A model generated the notes under the pieces. That model saw nothing but the letters and a program-made list of their open reading frames with translations, ran no database searches and was not told the origin of the DNA. Shown piece after piece: positions 7,379-15,582 of a stretch of 40,959 nt of DNA. The DNA comes from Oscillospiraceae bacterium (GTDB lineage Bacteria > Bacillota > Clostridia > Oscillospirales > Ruminococcaceae): NCBI GenBank assembly GCA_029007315.1, contig JAQXHO010000052.1:1-40959 (forward strand), read 5' to 3'. Within the stretch, counting starts at the first letter, position 1. Each line of letters begins with the position of its first letter. Made by a program: the position numbers and the translations under genes.

Positions 7379-8836
7379 TTATTGCTGGTTTATATCGTTT
7401 ATGGGATCGGCAGGCGGTGCCTCGAACCAGAAGGTGGAGCCTTCACCGATTTTGCTGTTTACGCCGTAGTTGTATCCGTGCATTTTCAGAATTGCCTTGA
7501 CAATGGACAGTCCAAGACCTGTTCCCACAACTTCACGCTTATGGTTTTCTGAACGGTAATATTTATCAAAAATAAGCTTGATCTTATCTTCTTCTATGCC
7601 GTCGCCTGTATCTGATATCTCAATGCGTACCCGGTCCGGAAAATTTATCTGCCTCAGATATACTCTTCTGTCCTCTTTTGATGTGTAATTTATGGCATTG
7701 TTAAGCAGATTGCATATAACACGTTCAATTTTGCCGCTGTCGCAGTTTATAATGTATGGTGCGTTGCCTGTGAATATCAGGCTGTAGCCCATTTTTTCGG
7801 AAATGCCTTCATATCTTCTTGCGATTTCCCGGAGCTTCTCGCTTATGTCTATTCTGTCAATGTCAAGCTTCTGAGTGCCGCTTTCAAGTTTTGACAGATC
7901 CAGCATATCGTTTACAAGGAGTGACAGCCTGTCAGTTTCCTCTATAATAATATTGAGATGCTGATTCCGTTTTTCCGGATTGTTTCCGGAGAGGTCACGT
8001 ATCATCTCCGCATATGCTTTCATCATTGTAAGAGGAGTTCTCATGTCATGAGATACATTGGCAATAAGATCCCTCTGCATTTCGTCCGTTCTGGAAAGCT
8101 CACGGCTTGCGTAGGCAAGGGTATCCGCCAGATCGTCAACCTCTGCACAGCCGCCGCCTGGAAATTGTACCGTATAATCACCCTGAGCCAGCCTTTGCGC
8201 TGAGATGTTGAGCTTTTTGATTGGTGCGCCTAAATTCTCAGCAGCGTATGCAGAAAGAATAACTCCCGATATTACAAGCAGTACCATAATAAATATGGTG
8301 ATATTCTGCATGATCTGACGTGACGCTTCAACAGGCACAAGTCTTGCGTTTGTAATAAGGTATCCTGCGATCCCGCCTTTTTTGTTGTAAAGCGGACAGC
8401 CGTATATGAGCATTTCGCTCTGCATTGTGTTATTGTAAATTTTTCTGCAAATTTCACCTGTTTCGCTTTCTCTCAGCTCCATGAAGTAGAAGTACACATC
8501 ATTGCTGCCGTTGTGAAGCATACAGTTTCCGCTGAACATACATTCGTATCTGACCTCTGCGCCGTTCTTATCGAGAATTTCTATGCACATATCATTCCGT
8601 ACAGCAGAATCCAGCAGACAGTCAGTAAAATTTTCAGTATGATAGGCAGACGCCAGTTTTTTTGTTGCACCTGAAACAGAGGACACCTTCATTATTTCGT
8701 AGAAAGGACCCAGCAGCAGTATCTGAAATGTCCACATCAGTATAAAGACTATACATACGAGCATCATGAAGAAAAGCCATATCTTTACACGGATGGTAAG
8801 ATTCCTGGTGAATTGCAGCTTATTGAACTTCAGCAT
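7379..8836 (-). CDS. Sensor histidine kinase
   Basis: A 485-residue membrane kinase. TM1 is at about residues 18-42, an extracytoplasmic sensor region spans about 43-175, TM2 about 178-200, then a HAMP linker. The HisKA segment NVSHDMRTPLTMMKAYAEM holds the phospho-accepting histidine near residue 260. The ATPase domain has NNAINYTSK (N box), DTGDGIEED (G1) and GTGLGLSIV (G2). The sensor domain has three cysteines (MCIE, YECMF, GNCM) but no domain I recognise. It overlaps the response regulator by 17 bp and forms a two-component system with it; the signal is unknown. Confidence 0.95.
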   Translation of the reverse strand: MLKFNKLQFTRNLTIRVKIWLFFMMLVCIVFILMWTFQILLLGPFYEIMKVSSVSGATKKLASAYHTENFTDCLLDSAVRNDMCIEILDKNGAEVRYECMFSGNCMLHNGSNDVYFYFMELRESETGEICRKIYNNTMQSEMLIYGCPLYNKKGGIAGYLITNARLVPVEASRQIMQNITIFIMVLLVISGVILSAYAAENLGAPIKKLNISAQRLAQGDYTVQFPGGGCAEVDDLADTLAYASRELSRTDEMQRDLIANVSHDMRTPLTMMKAYAEMIRDLSGNNPEKRNQHLNIIIEETDRLSLLVNDMLDLSKLESGTQKLDIDRIDISEKLREIARRYEGISEKMGYSLIFTGNAPYIINCDSGKIERVICNLLNNAINYTSKEDRRVYLRQINFPDRVRIEISDTGDGIEEDKIKLIFDKYYRSENHKREVVGTGLGLSIVKAILKMHGYNYGVNSKIGEGSTFWFEAPPADPINDINQQ

Positions 8837-9506
8837 CGAATTTATAGCCCATTCCTCTCAGTGTTACGATGAATTTTCTATATACTCCAAGACTGCCCCG
8901 GAGCATTTTGATATGGGTATCCACAGTTCTGTCATCTCCGAAGAAATCATATCCCCATACTTCCTCCAGAAGCTTATCTCTTGTAAGCGCAAGACCCTTG
9001 TTTTTTACAAGGTAGAACAGCAGGTCATATTCCTTTGGAGTCATGGAGGCTCTCTGACCGTCCACATACACCTCACGTCCTGCAAGGTCTATCTCCAGGC
9101 CTTCAAACCGCATTTTCTGGGAATTCTGCTCCGGCGGTGCGACAGTATTGTGACGGCTTATTACGGCACGTACTCTTGCCATAAGTTCCTTTGGAGAAAA
9201 AGGCTTTACCACATAGTCGTCAATGCCAATTTCAAAGCCGAAGAGCTTGTCATATTCCTCACCACGGGCAGAAAGCATTATAACAGGAGTGTTTTTTCTC
9301 TTTCTGATTTCCTTGACAGCGGAAAATCCGTCCAGTCTTGGCATCATAACGTCCATTATGATAAGGTCGAAATCCTTTTCACGGCAAAGGCTTACTGCCT
9401 CCATGCCGTTTTCAGCTTCCGTAACCTCATATTCCTCGAATTCGGCATATTCACGCACAACATTTCTGATATTAGCCTCATCGTCAACAACAAGCAGATG
9501 ATACAT
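8820..9506 (-). CDS. Response regulator, OmpR/PhoB family
   Basis: A 228-residue regulator. The receiver domain has the acidic pair D8/D9, the phosphorylation site D52 in IIMDVMMP and the VVKPF lysine. The C-terminal winged helix has RTVDTHIKMLR and RGMGYKF. The start is ATG 9506, with AAAGGAGCG six bases upstream; an upstream in-frame ATG at 9551 would overlap the -10 box. Partner of the kinase encoded immediately downstream. Targets are unknown; the divergent alpha-xylosidase is a candidate only by position. Confidence 0.95.
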   Translation of the reverse strand: MYHLLVVDDEANIRNVVREYAEFEEYEVTEAENGMEAVSLCREKDFDLIIMDVMMPRLDGFSAVKEIRKRKNTPVIMLSARGEEYDKLFGFEIGIDDYVVKPFSPKELMARVRAVISRHNTVAPPEQNSQKMRFEGLEIDLAGREVYVDGQRASMTPKEYDLLFYLVKNKGLALTRDKLLEEVWGYDFFGDDRTVDTHIKMLRGSLGVYRKFIVTLRGMGYKFDAEVQ

Positions 9507-9541
9507 ATTATCGCTCCTTTCTATGTATTGCCTATATTTTA

Positions 9542-9570
9542 ATTGTATCATTTTTACAGCTGGATTGCAA
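9542..9570 (-). promoter_or_regulatory. Predicted promoter of the two-component operon
   Basis: On the minus strand TTGCAA and TACAAT are separated by 17 bp, 36 bp before the response regulator start. Confidence 0.7.
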
Positions 9571-9715
9571 TAGCTCTCTCCAAATTATCCTTAACCTTTC
9601 ACATTTTTCACCCAGATTTCTCATCTGACTTTAATAAGAAACCTGCTTTCTGTTGTGGAAGATGTACAAATTACTGCTTTTTTTATCCCAAAATGTAATA
9701 ATTCATAGTTTTTAA

Positions 9716-9745
9716 TTGACAATATACGGTGATGTGTGGTAAAAT
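9716..9745 (+). promoter_or_regulatory. Predicted promoter of the alpha-xylosidase operon
   Basis: TTGACA and TAAAAT are separated by 18 bp, about 50 bp before the alpha-xylosidase ATG. No obvious operator repeat was seen. Confidence 0.7.
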
Positions 9746-9795
9746 ACTATTATATGTATACGTTTGTGTGACATACACTGGCAGGAGGTATTCCC

Positions 9796-12129
9796 ATGAA
9801 ATTTTCTGACGGACTGTGGCTTGACAGAAGCTGCTATGAAGTCAGCTATGCTGTACAGGCATACGATGCCGCAGCAAGCGATAATTCCATTACAGTGCTG
9901 GCTGTGCCGGGAAAAATCTGGCACCGTGCAATGACTCTTGGCGGAGTGTGTCTGGAAATTACATATACTTCCACAGCGCCGGACGTTATAAAGGTGAATA
10001 TTCGTCACCATAAGGGCAGCGTATACAGAAGACCCTGTTTTGAGCTTAACGAGAATAAGGGCTACAGACCTCTGATAACTAAGAGCGACGGATCGATAGA
10101 AATGAAAACCGGCGAAACTGTTCTCAGAATAAAACTGGGTGATGACTGGGATGTTTCCTTTATGAGAAACGGTAAACGCCTTACAGGAAGTTCCTTTCAC
10201 TGTACTTCCTATATAAAGGAAAACAGTTTTCATGCGGAAATGCGTCAGCGGCTTCATGAGAACGACAGATTCTTTAACGTTCCTGAAAACAAGGGAACAG
10301 GATATATACGTGAGCAGCTTACTCTTGACGCAGGAGAATGCGTGTACGGCTTCGGCGAAAAGTTCACTTCCTTTGTAAAGAACGGTCAGACCGTGGAAAT
10401 GTGGAATTCAGACGGCGGCACAAGCTCAGACCAGAGCTATAAGTGCGTACCCTTTTATATAACTTCAAAGGGATACGGCGTGTTTGTCGGCAGTCCCGGA
10501 AACGTTTCCTTTGAGGTTGGCTCAGATACGGTGAACAAGGTTTCCTTCACACTTCCCGGCGAAGAGCTTGAATATTTCTTCATAGGCGGAGAAAATCTGC
10601 ATGAGGTTATGAAAAATTACACGGACCTTACGGGAAAACCTGCGCTTCCGCCGGCAAAAACTTTCGGACTGTGGCTCTCAACATCATTTACCACGGATTA
10701 CAATGAGGAAACTGTTTTTTCATTTATTGACGGTATGGAAAACCGGGGTATTCCTCTTGAAATGTTCCACTTTGACTGCTTCTGGATGAAGGAATTTCAC
10801 TGGACAGACTTTGAATGGGACAAAAGACAGTTCCCGGAACCGAAAGCTATGCTTTCAAGGCTCAGAAAAAGAGGCATCGGCGTATGCTGTTGGATAAATC
10901 CCTATATTTCGCAGTATTCCAGCCTTTTTGATGAAGGCGCAGAAAATGGATTCTTTGTAAGGAATAAGGACGGCAGCATTTTTCAGACAGATCTCTGGCA
11001 GCCGGGCATGGCGATAGTTGATTTCACAAATCCCGGTGCCTGCAAATGGTTTTCAGATAAAATCAGAGGACTTCTGGAAATGGGAGTGGATTCCATAAAA
11101 ACAGACTTCGGCGAAAGAATACCGGCAGATGCAGTTTTTTCAAGCGGAGAAGATCCTGTTTTTTTACATAATTATTATTCTTATCTGTATAATAAGACAG
11201 TATTCGAAACCATAAAGGACTTTTACGGCGAGAACAATGCCTGTCTTTTTGCAAGAAGCGCCACCGCCGGCTGCCAGAAGTTTCCGGTACACTGGGGCGG
11301 TGATTGTACAGGTGAATTTTCCTCTATGGCAGAAACCCTCAGAGGCGGCTTGTCGCTGTGTTCATCAGGCTTCGGATTTTTCAGCCATGATATAGGCGGC
11401 TTTGAAAAATCCTCTTCCGCCGCTGTATATAAACGCTGGTGTGCCTTTGGACTTATGTCCACCCACAGCCGTCTTCATGGCTCCGACTCCTACAGAGTGC
11501 CATGGACGTATGACGATGAAGCTGTGGATGTGCTGAGATTCTTCACAAGACTGAAGGGAAAACTCATGCCCTATCTTTTCGCACAGGCTGTTAAAACCTC
11601 GGAAACAGGCATTCCTCTAATGAGACCCATGATAATGGATTTTACAGAGGATATTGCCTGCCGGTACCTTGATCAGCAGTATATGCTGGGTGATGATCTT
11701 CTGTGCGCTCCTGTATTCAATGAGGAAGGCACAGCAGACTTCTATTTGCCAAAGGGCAGTTGGTATGATATAATTACAGGCAGAACATATGAAGGCGGCA
11801 GATACCATTCAGTGAAGTGCAGCTTTATGGAAATGCCTGTCCTTGCAAGACCTGGTTCAGTTATTCCAATGGGTGATTTTAAGGATAAATTTGAGTATGA
11901 CTATGCAGAAGGCACGGACTTCCTTATATGCAGCCTTGCTGAGGGACAGTGTGCCGGTGCAGAAGTTTACGATATAAAAGCAAAGCATATAATGACTCTT
12001 TCAGCAGAACGCAGAAATGACAGAATTTTTGTCAGAGCTTCACGGTCAGACAAAAATATCACCGTATCACTTGCAGGTACTGATAAAAAGGTGACAGTGA
12101 AGAACGGCGAAGCGGAGATAATGCTTTGA
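9796..12129 (+). CDS. yicI: Alpha-xylosidase, glycoside hydrolase family 31 (YicI-like)
   Basis: A 777-residue cytoplasmic glycosidase that releases alpha-linked xylose from xyloglucan oligosaccharides or isoprimeverose. An N-terminal beta-sandwich precedes the (beta/alpha)8 barrel beginning near GLWLSTSFTTDY. The nucleophile is D437 in KTDFGERIP, and the likely acid/base is D503 in HWGGDCTGEF; DIGGFE and the C-terminal beta domains follow. KTDFGERIP is the form seen in the alpha-xylosidase YicI rather than in alpha-glucosidases. No signal peptide is present. AGGAGG lies 7 nt before ATG. This agrees with a plant-fibre-degrading gut or rumen bacterium. Confidence 0.93.
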   Translation: MKFSDGLWLDRSCYEVSYAVQAYDAAASDNSITVLAVPGKIWHRAMTLGGVCLEITYTSTAPDVIKVNIRHHKGSVYRRPCFELNENKGYRPLITKSDGSIEMKTGETVLRIKLGDDWDVSFMRNGKRLTGSSFHCTSYIKENSFHAEMRQRLHENDRFFNVPENKGTGYIREQLTLDAGECVYGFGEKFTSFVKNGQTVEMWNSDGGTSSDQSYKCVPFYITSKGYGVFVGSPGNVSFEVGSDTVNKVSFTLPGEELEYFFIGGENLHEVMKNYTDLTGKPALPPAKTFGLWLSTSFTTDYNEETVFSFIDGMENRGIPLEMFHFDCFWMKEFHWTDFEWDKRQFPEPKAMLSRLRKRGIGVCCWINPYISQYSSLFDEGAENGFFVRNKDGSIFQTDLWQPGMAIVDFTNPGACKWFSDKIRGLLEMGVDSIKTDFGERIPADAVFSSGEDPVFLHNYYSYLYNKTVFETIKDFYGENNACLFARSATAGCQKFPVHWGGDCTGEFSSMAETLRGGLSLCSSGFGFFSHDIGGFEKSSSAAVYKRWCAFGLMSTHSRLHGSDSYRVPWTYDDEAVDVLRFFTRLKGKLMPYLFAQAVKTSETGIPLMRPMIMDFTEDIACRYLDQQYMLGDDLLCAPVFNEEGTADFYLPKGSWYDIITGRTYEGGRYHSVKCSFMEMPVLARPGSVIPMGDFKDKFEYDYAEGTDFLICSLAEGQCAGAEVYDIKAKHIMTLSAERRNDRIFVRASRSDKNITVSLAGTDKKVTVKNGEAEIML

Positions 12130-12154
12130 TTTAAGGCAAGGGAGGGATAAAGCT

Positions 12155-12559
12155 ATGCCTAAAAAGGATAAACAGATAGAATACATCTGGAGCGACAAGA
12201 AGCGAACCATTTTCGGACTGCCGATTTCGTTCACCAGATACTATCTTACGGAGAACAGGCTGATCACACGTGAGGGATTTCTGAATGTGAAAGAGGATGA
12301 GCTGGAGCTTTACCGTATAGTGGACAAAAGCCTCAGCCGCAGTATCTGTCAGCGAATATTCGGCTGCGGTACCATCACTTTATTCTGCAAGGACGCAGAT
12401 ACTCCCGAGAAACAGGTTGTTTCCATAAAATGTCCCCGTGAGGTTTCCGACCTCATAGGTTCATATGTCAGCCAGTACCGTGACCGCTACTCTATCCGCG
12501 GAAGGGATATGATAGGCTCAGCCGGTGACAATGAAGACTGCTGCGACCATGATAATTAG
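12155..12559 (+). CDS. PH domain-containing (bPH2/YdbS-like) protein
   Basis: A 134-residue protein resembling bacterial PH-like domains. It starts EYIWSDKKRTIFGLPISFTRYYLTENRLITREGFLNVKEDELELYRIVD, a pattern in which the protein describes its own fold of short beta strands followed by a DELELYRI(V)D segment. There is no membrane segment, unlike many YdbS proteins. GGGAGGG lies upstream of ATG. It follows the xylosidase after 25 bp and is probably co-transcribed. Function is unknown. Confidence 0.7.
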   Translation: MPKKDKQIEYIWSDKKRTIFGLPISFTRYYLTENRLITREGFLNVKEDELELYRIVDKSLSRSICQRIFGCGTITLFCKDADTPEKQVVSIKCPREVSDLIGSYVSQYRDRYSIRGRDMIGSAGDNEDCCDHDN

Positions 12560-12610
12560 CCGCAGTCAGTAATATCAGGAATATAATATTAAGACGCATG
12601 GAGGTGTCAG

Positions 12611-12661
12611 ATGCAGCGTAAAAAGTCAAACGCTGCACACGGATTCGATACAGATAGATAA
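12611..12661 (+). other. Possible 16-codon ORF or hairpin before the FkbM gene
   Basis: ATG 12611 is preceded by GGAGGTGTCAG and opens 16 codons ending at TAA 12661, next to the ribosome binding site of the following gene. The same bases form a hairpin, GCAGCGT with ACGCTGC. It could be a leader peptide or chance. Confidence 0.2.
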
Positions 12662-12675
12662 AGGAGATCCTAAAC

Positions 12676-13746
12676 ATGCTTTCATTTATTACGGAAAAAC
12701 AAACTGTCTGGGAGGTTCTTCAGACAGAAACACGTCCGATTTTTATTTATGGCATGGGCGACGGTGCGGAGAAAATTATGCGTGTGTTCAGAGAGAAAAA
12801 TATTCCTCTGGCAGGCATCTTCGCCAGTGATGATTTTGTAAGAGGCCATTCTTTTGCAGGCTACAAGGTTCGGAAGCTTTCCGAAATCGAAGAACAGGTT
12901 GAAGATTTTGTTATTGTACTTGCTTTTGCTGCAGGCTATCAGTCTTTAGTGGACAAGCTGCTTGAAATTGCAGAGCGTCATACTCTTCTGGTGCCGGATG
13001 TTCCGGTGGCAGGCGACGGACTGTTTACCTACGAATACTGCCTTGAACACGCAGATGAAATTGAGCAGGTGTACAATATGCTGGCAGACCCCTTTTCACA
13101 AAAGGTCTATGCCAATATCATCAACTTCAAGATAAGCGGCAAAATACCCTATCTTATGGAGGTAACAACTCCAAAGGAGGATATTTACCGTAATATCATT
13201 AAAATTACCCAGAATGAAACCTACGTGGATTTAGGGGCATACAACGGTGATACTATTGAAGAGGTGCTGTCCTTTACAAAGGGAAAATATGTCCGTATGT
13301 ACGGAGTTGAACCCGACAGGAAAAACTTCAAGAAGCTGCGGAAATGCACTGCCGAAATGCCCTATGTAAGCATTTACAATGCGGTGGCATGGTGCAGTGA
13401 CACGGAAGTTCCCTTTTCGACGAAGGCTGGCAGACAGTCAGCTGTTTCCGCACTGGGACAGGCTGTGACGGCACGTTCGGTTGACAGTATACTTGAGGGC
13501 AAGCCTGCAACCATAATCAAAATGGACGTGGAAGGCTGTGAACGTGAAGCGCTGTGGGGCGCAGCTCAGACCATTGCCAGGTATTCGCCAAGACTCATGG
13601 TTTCTCTCTACCACAGAAATGAGGATATTTTCACACTGCCGCTGCTTATAAAAGCGCTTAATCCTCATTACGACATCTATATCCGTCATCAGCTGTATAT
13701 TCCCGCATGGGAAACAAATCTTTACGCTGTTCCACGGAAGAGGTAA
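12676..13746 (+). CDS. FkbM family methyltransferase
   Basis: A 356-residue protein in two parts. The N-terminal about 110 residues (IFIYGMGDGAEKIMRVF...) look like a Rossmann-type nucleotide or CoA-binding fold as found before FkbM domains and in sugar-modifying proteins. The C-terminal part is an S-adenosylmethionine methyltransferase with YVDLGAYNGDT (SAM-binding), GVEPDRKN and IIKMDVEGCEREAL, the FkbM signature. The likely job is methylation of a polysaccharide or glycan, but no glycan cluster is adjacent. AAAGGAGAT lies 8 nt before ATG. A terminator follows. Confidence 0.88.
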   Translation: MLSFITEKQTVWEVLQTETRPIFIYGMGDGAEKIMRVFREKNIPLAGIFASDDFVRGHSFAGYKVRKLSEIEEQVEDFVIVLAFAAGYQSLVDKLLEIAERHTLLVPDVPVAGDGLFTYEYCLEHADEIEQVYNMLADPFSQKVYANIINFKISGKIPYLMEVTTPKEDIYRNIIKITQNETYVDLGAYNGDTIEEVLSFTKGKYVRMYGVEPDRKNFKKLRKCTAEMPYVSIYNAVAWCSDTEVPFSTKAGRQSAVSALGQAVTARSVDSILEGKPATIIKMDVEGCEREALWGAAQTIARYSPRLMVSLYHRNEDIFTLPLLIKALNPHYDIYIRHQLYIPAWETNLYAVPRKR

Positions 13747-13766
13747 TACATTTATTCATAGTGATG

Positions 13767-13804
13767 AGCTGCTGCCGCCTGTACAGGGTGCAGCGGCTTT
13801 TTTA
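13767..13804 (+). terminator. Terminator after the FkbM methyltransferase gene
   Basis: AGCTGCTGC and GCAGCGGCT pair with one G-U, with an inner CCTGTACAGG palindrome, followed by a run of T residues. Confidence 0.8.
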
Positions 13805-13876
13805 TTCCGGCGACGCTGCCTATATCCTTGATTACTACGCACAGGTTTCCGCAGGAATCAGATAAAAATAAATATA

Positions 13877-13937
13877 TCGCAAAATGGCTGTTGCAAGGCG
13901 TAAGTCTGCAACAGTCCATTTGCTTTTTAATTTGCGA
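13877..13937. repeat. REP-like nested inverted repeat
   Basis: An inner inverted repeat (13879-13895 with 13907-13923) is nested within an outer TCGCAAA/TTTGCGA pair (13877-13883 and 13931-13937). The inner arms are 17 nt with few mismatches. It sits in the gene-free stretch 13747-14060 and overlaps a spurious 62-codon frame. It resembles dispersed intergenic palindromes, but only one copy is in this window. Confidence 0.5.
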
Positions 13938-13949
13938 AATAAGTATGTC

Positions 13950-13974
13950 GCCCCCTGGCAGGGGGCTTTATTTG
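13950..13974 (+). terminator. Hairpin, possible second terminator
   Basis: GCCCCC and GGGGGC form a 6-bp GC stem with loop TGGCA, followed by TTTATTTGTT. Confidence 0.45.
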
Positions 13975-14010
13975 TTATAAAAAAAGTGTGTTTTGGGGGT
14001 CGTAGGGCGG

Positions 14011-14039
14011 TCGAGCTGGCTTCAGCTCGAAATTTTTTT
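14011..14039 (+). terminator. Terminator-like hairpin upstream of the cysteine promoter
   Basis: TCGAGCTG and CAGCTCGA form a perfect 8-bp stem with a GCTT loop, followed by AATTTTTTT. It insulates the cysteine operon from upstream reading. Confidence 0.8.
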
Positions 14040-14060
14040 GAAAAAATTTCTATTTACCTA

Positions 14061-14089
14061 TTGACAAGGTAGGCAGGATGTGTTATAAT
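14061..14089 (+). promoter_or_regulatory. Consensus promoter of the cysteine-synthesis operon
   Basis: TTGACA and TATAAT are at ideal 17-bp spacing. The -35 box sits between TACCT (14056-14060 region) and AGGTA, a second small dyad that could also bind a regulator. Confidence 0.9.
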
Positions 14090-14116
14090 AATACCAACCT
14101 ACTTGATAGGTAAGTA
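14090..14116 (+). promoter_or_regulatory. Operator-like inverted repeat A (predicted Rrf2-family site)
   Basis: Just after the -10 box, AATACCAACCTAC is followed by a perfect dyad ACCTA-n5-TAGGT (14097-14111). The same sequence in the same place relative to the -10 box occurs at 19930-19955 before the sulfate operon. A bound protein here would block transcription initiation. The Rrf2 regulator at 16637 is the natural candidate; this assignment is inferred. Confidence 0.7.
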
Positions 14117-14147
14117 AATAAACCGAAAAAATGGCAGGTGTTGTATA

Positions 14148-14219
14148 ATGAAACTGAATTTTCAGATTCTCGTAAGAGAAAATTACCGCTTTGAACGAAT
14201 GCGATGTTGCTGCTGTTAA
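14148..14219 (+). CDS. Cysteine leader peptide A (ends in four cysteines)
   Basis: A 23-codon ORF lies between the promoter and the sulfhydrylase gene. AGGTG stands 7 nt before ATG. The peptide contains ENYRFERMR and ends CCCC followed directly by TAA. It aligns without gaps over its first 17 residues with leader peptide B at 19973 (identical F5, L8, N12, Y13, R14, F15, R17). The four Cys codons just before the stop would make ribosomes stall when Cys-tRNA is short. The 59 nt to the next start is A-rich with no terminator hairpin, so classical attenuation is not evident. A TTCTC-GTAA-GAGAA hairpin lies inside the ORF. Confidence 0.75.
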   Translation: MKLNFQILVRENYRFERMRCCCC

Positions 14220-14278
14220 TGAAAAAACTGAGAGATGAAAACAATTATAAAAACTTATAGATGAAAGGAATAATTATT

Positions 14279-15562
14279 ATGGCAAACTTTAAATTTGAAA
14301 CACTCCAGCTTCACGTTGGACAGGAAAATCCGGATCCCGCAACAGATTCCAGAGCAGTACCGATTTATCAGACTACATCATACGTTTTTCGCAACTGCGA
14401 ACACGCAGCAGCAAGATTCGGTCTTGCTGACGCAGGAAATATCTACGGCAGACTTACAAACTCCACACAGGACGTTTTTGAAAAGCGTATAGCTGCCCTT
14501 GAAGGCGGCGTTGCAGCACTGGCACTTGCATCAGGTGCAGCTGCTATTACATACACTATAGAGGCTCTTGCCCAGAACGGCGGACATATCGTATCCCAGA
14601 AGTCAATTTACGGCGGAAGCTACAACCTTCTGGCACATACTCTTCCGAATTTCGGCATTACAGCAAGCTTTGTAAATATTCATGACCTTGCAGAGGTTGA
14701 AGCTGCTATAAAGGAAAACACAAGAGCTATCTATATAGAAACACTGGGCAATCCCAACAGTGATATTCCGGATATCGACGCTCTGGCTGAGCTTGCTCAC
14801 AAGCACGGCATTCCGCTGGTGGTAGACAATACCTTCGGAACACCCTACCTTATCCGTCCGATTGAACACGGTGCAGACATTGTGGTTCATTCAGCCACAA
14901 AGTTTATCGGCGGACACGGTACGACTCTTGGCGGCGTGATCGTTGATTCAGGAAAATTTGACTGGGAAGCTTCCGGAAATTATCCTGCAATTGCAGCTCC
15001 GAATCCCAGCTATCACGGCGTATCCTTTACAAAGGCTGCAGGTGCAGCGGCATTTGTAACCTATATCCGTGCAATTCTTCTCCGTGATACAGGCGCGACA
15101 ATTTCTCCCTTTGCAGCATTCCTGCTTCTCCAGGGCGTGGAAACACTTTCCCTCCGTCTTGACAGACACGCTGAGAACACAAAGAAGGTTGTTGAATTCC
15201 TGAGCAGTCATCCGCTGGTTGAAAAGGTAAATCACCCGTCACTGCCCGATCATCCGGATCATGCCCTCTATGAGAAGTATTTTCCCAATGGCGGCGGCTC
15301 TATCTTCACATTTGAGATCAAGGGCGGCGTAAAGGAAGCGCACAAGTTCATTGACAGCCTGGAGATCTTCTCACTGCTGGCAAATGTTGCGGATTCAAAG
15401 AGCCTTGTTATCCACCCGGCAACAACAACTCACAGCCAGCTGAATGAACAGGAGCTTGCAGAACAGGATATCAAGCCCAACACGATTCGTTTGTCCATTG
15501 GTACAGAGCATATTGATGATATTATTGCAGACCTGCAGCGTGGTTTTGACGCAGTAGAATAA
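14279..15562 (+). CDS. metY: O-acetylhomoserine aminocarboxypropyltransferase (sulfhydrylase)
   Basis: A 427-residue PLP enzyme of the Cys/Met metabolism family that makes homocysteine from O-acetylhomoserine and sulfide, and may also act on O-acetylserine. Motifs are [14 protein letters not shown] at the N-terminus, [20 protein letters not shown], and the PLP lysine in [16 protein letters not shown]; the [11 protein letters not shown] motif is near the C-terminus. ATG 14279 has AAAGGAAT upstream; the in-frame ATG at 14261 has none. It is the first structural gene behind the Cys leader peptide, and cysK follows after 20 bp. Confidence 0.95.
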   Translation: MANFKFETLQLHVGQENPDPATDSRAVPIYQTTSYVFRNCEHAAARFGLADAGNIYGRLTNSTQDVFEKRIAALEGGVAALALASGAAAITYTIEALAQNGGHIVSQKSIYGGSYNLLAHTLPNFGITASFVNIHDLAEVEAAIKENTRAIYIETLGNPNSDIPDIDALAELAHKHGIPLVVDNTFGTPYLIRPIEHGADIVVHSATKFIGGHGTTLGGVIVDSGKFDWEASGNYPAIAAPNPSYHGVSFTKAAGAAAFVTYIRAILLRDTGATISPFAAFLLLQGVETLSLRLDRHAENTKKVVEFLSSHPLVEKVNHPSLPDHPDHALYEKYFPNGGGSIFTFEIKGGVKEAHKFIDSLEIFSLLANVADSKSLVIHPATTTHSQLNEQELAEQDIKPNTIRLSIGTEHIDDIIADLQRGFDAVE

Positions 15563-15582
15563 TTTTGACAGGAGATGTTTTT

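Noticed and set aside
8766-9542. A 258-codon plus-strand frame opposite the two-component genes
   Set aside because: It is antisense to the response regulator and the start of the kinase, both clear from motifs; no ribosome binding site and an unlikely protein composition.
13884-14072. A 62-codon plus-strand frame
   Set aside because: It reads through a nested inverted repeat, two terminator-like hairpins and the -35 box of the cysteine promoter, and has no ribosome binding site; its sequence comes from repeats.
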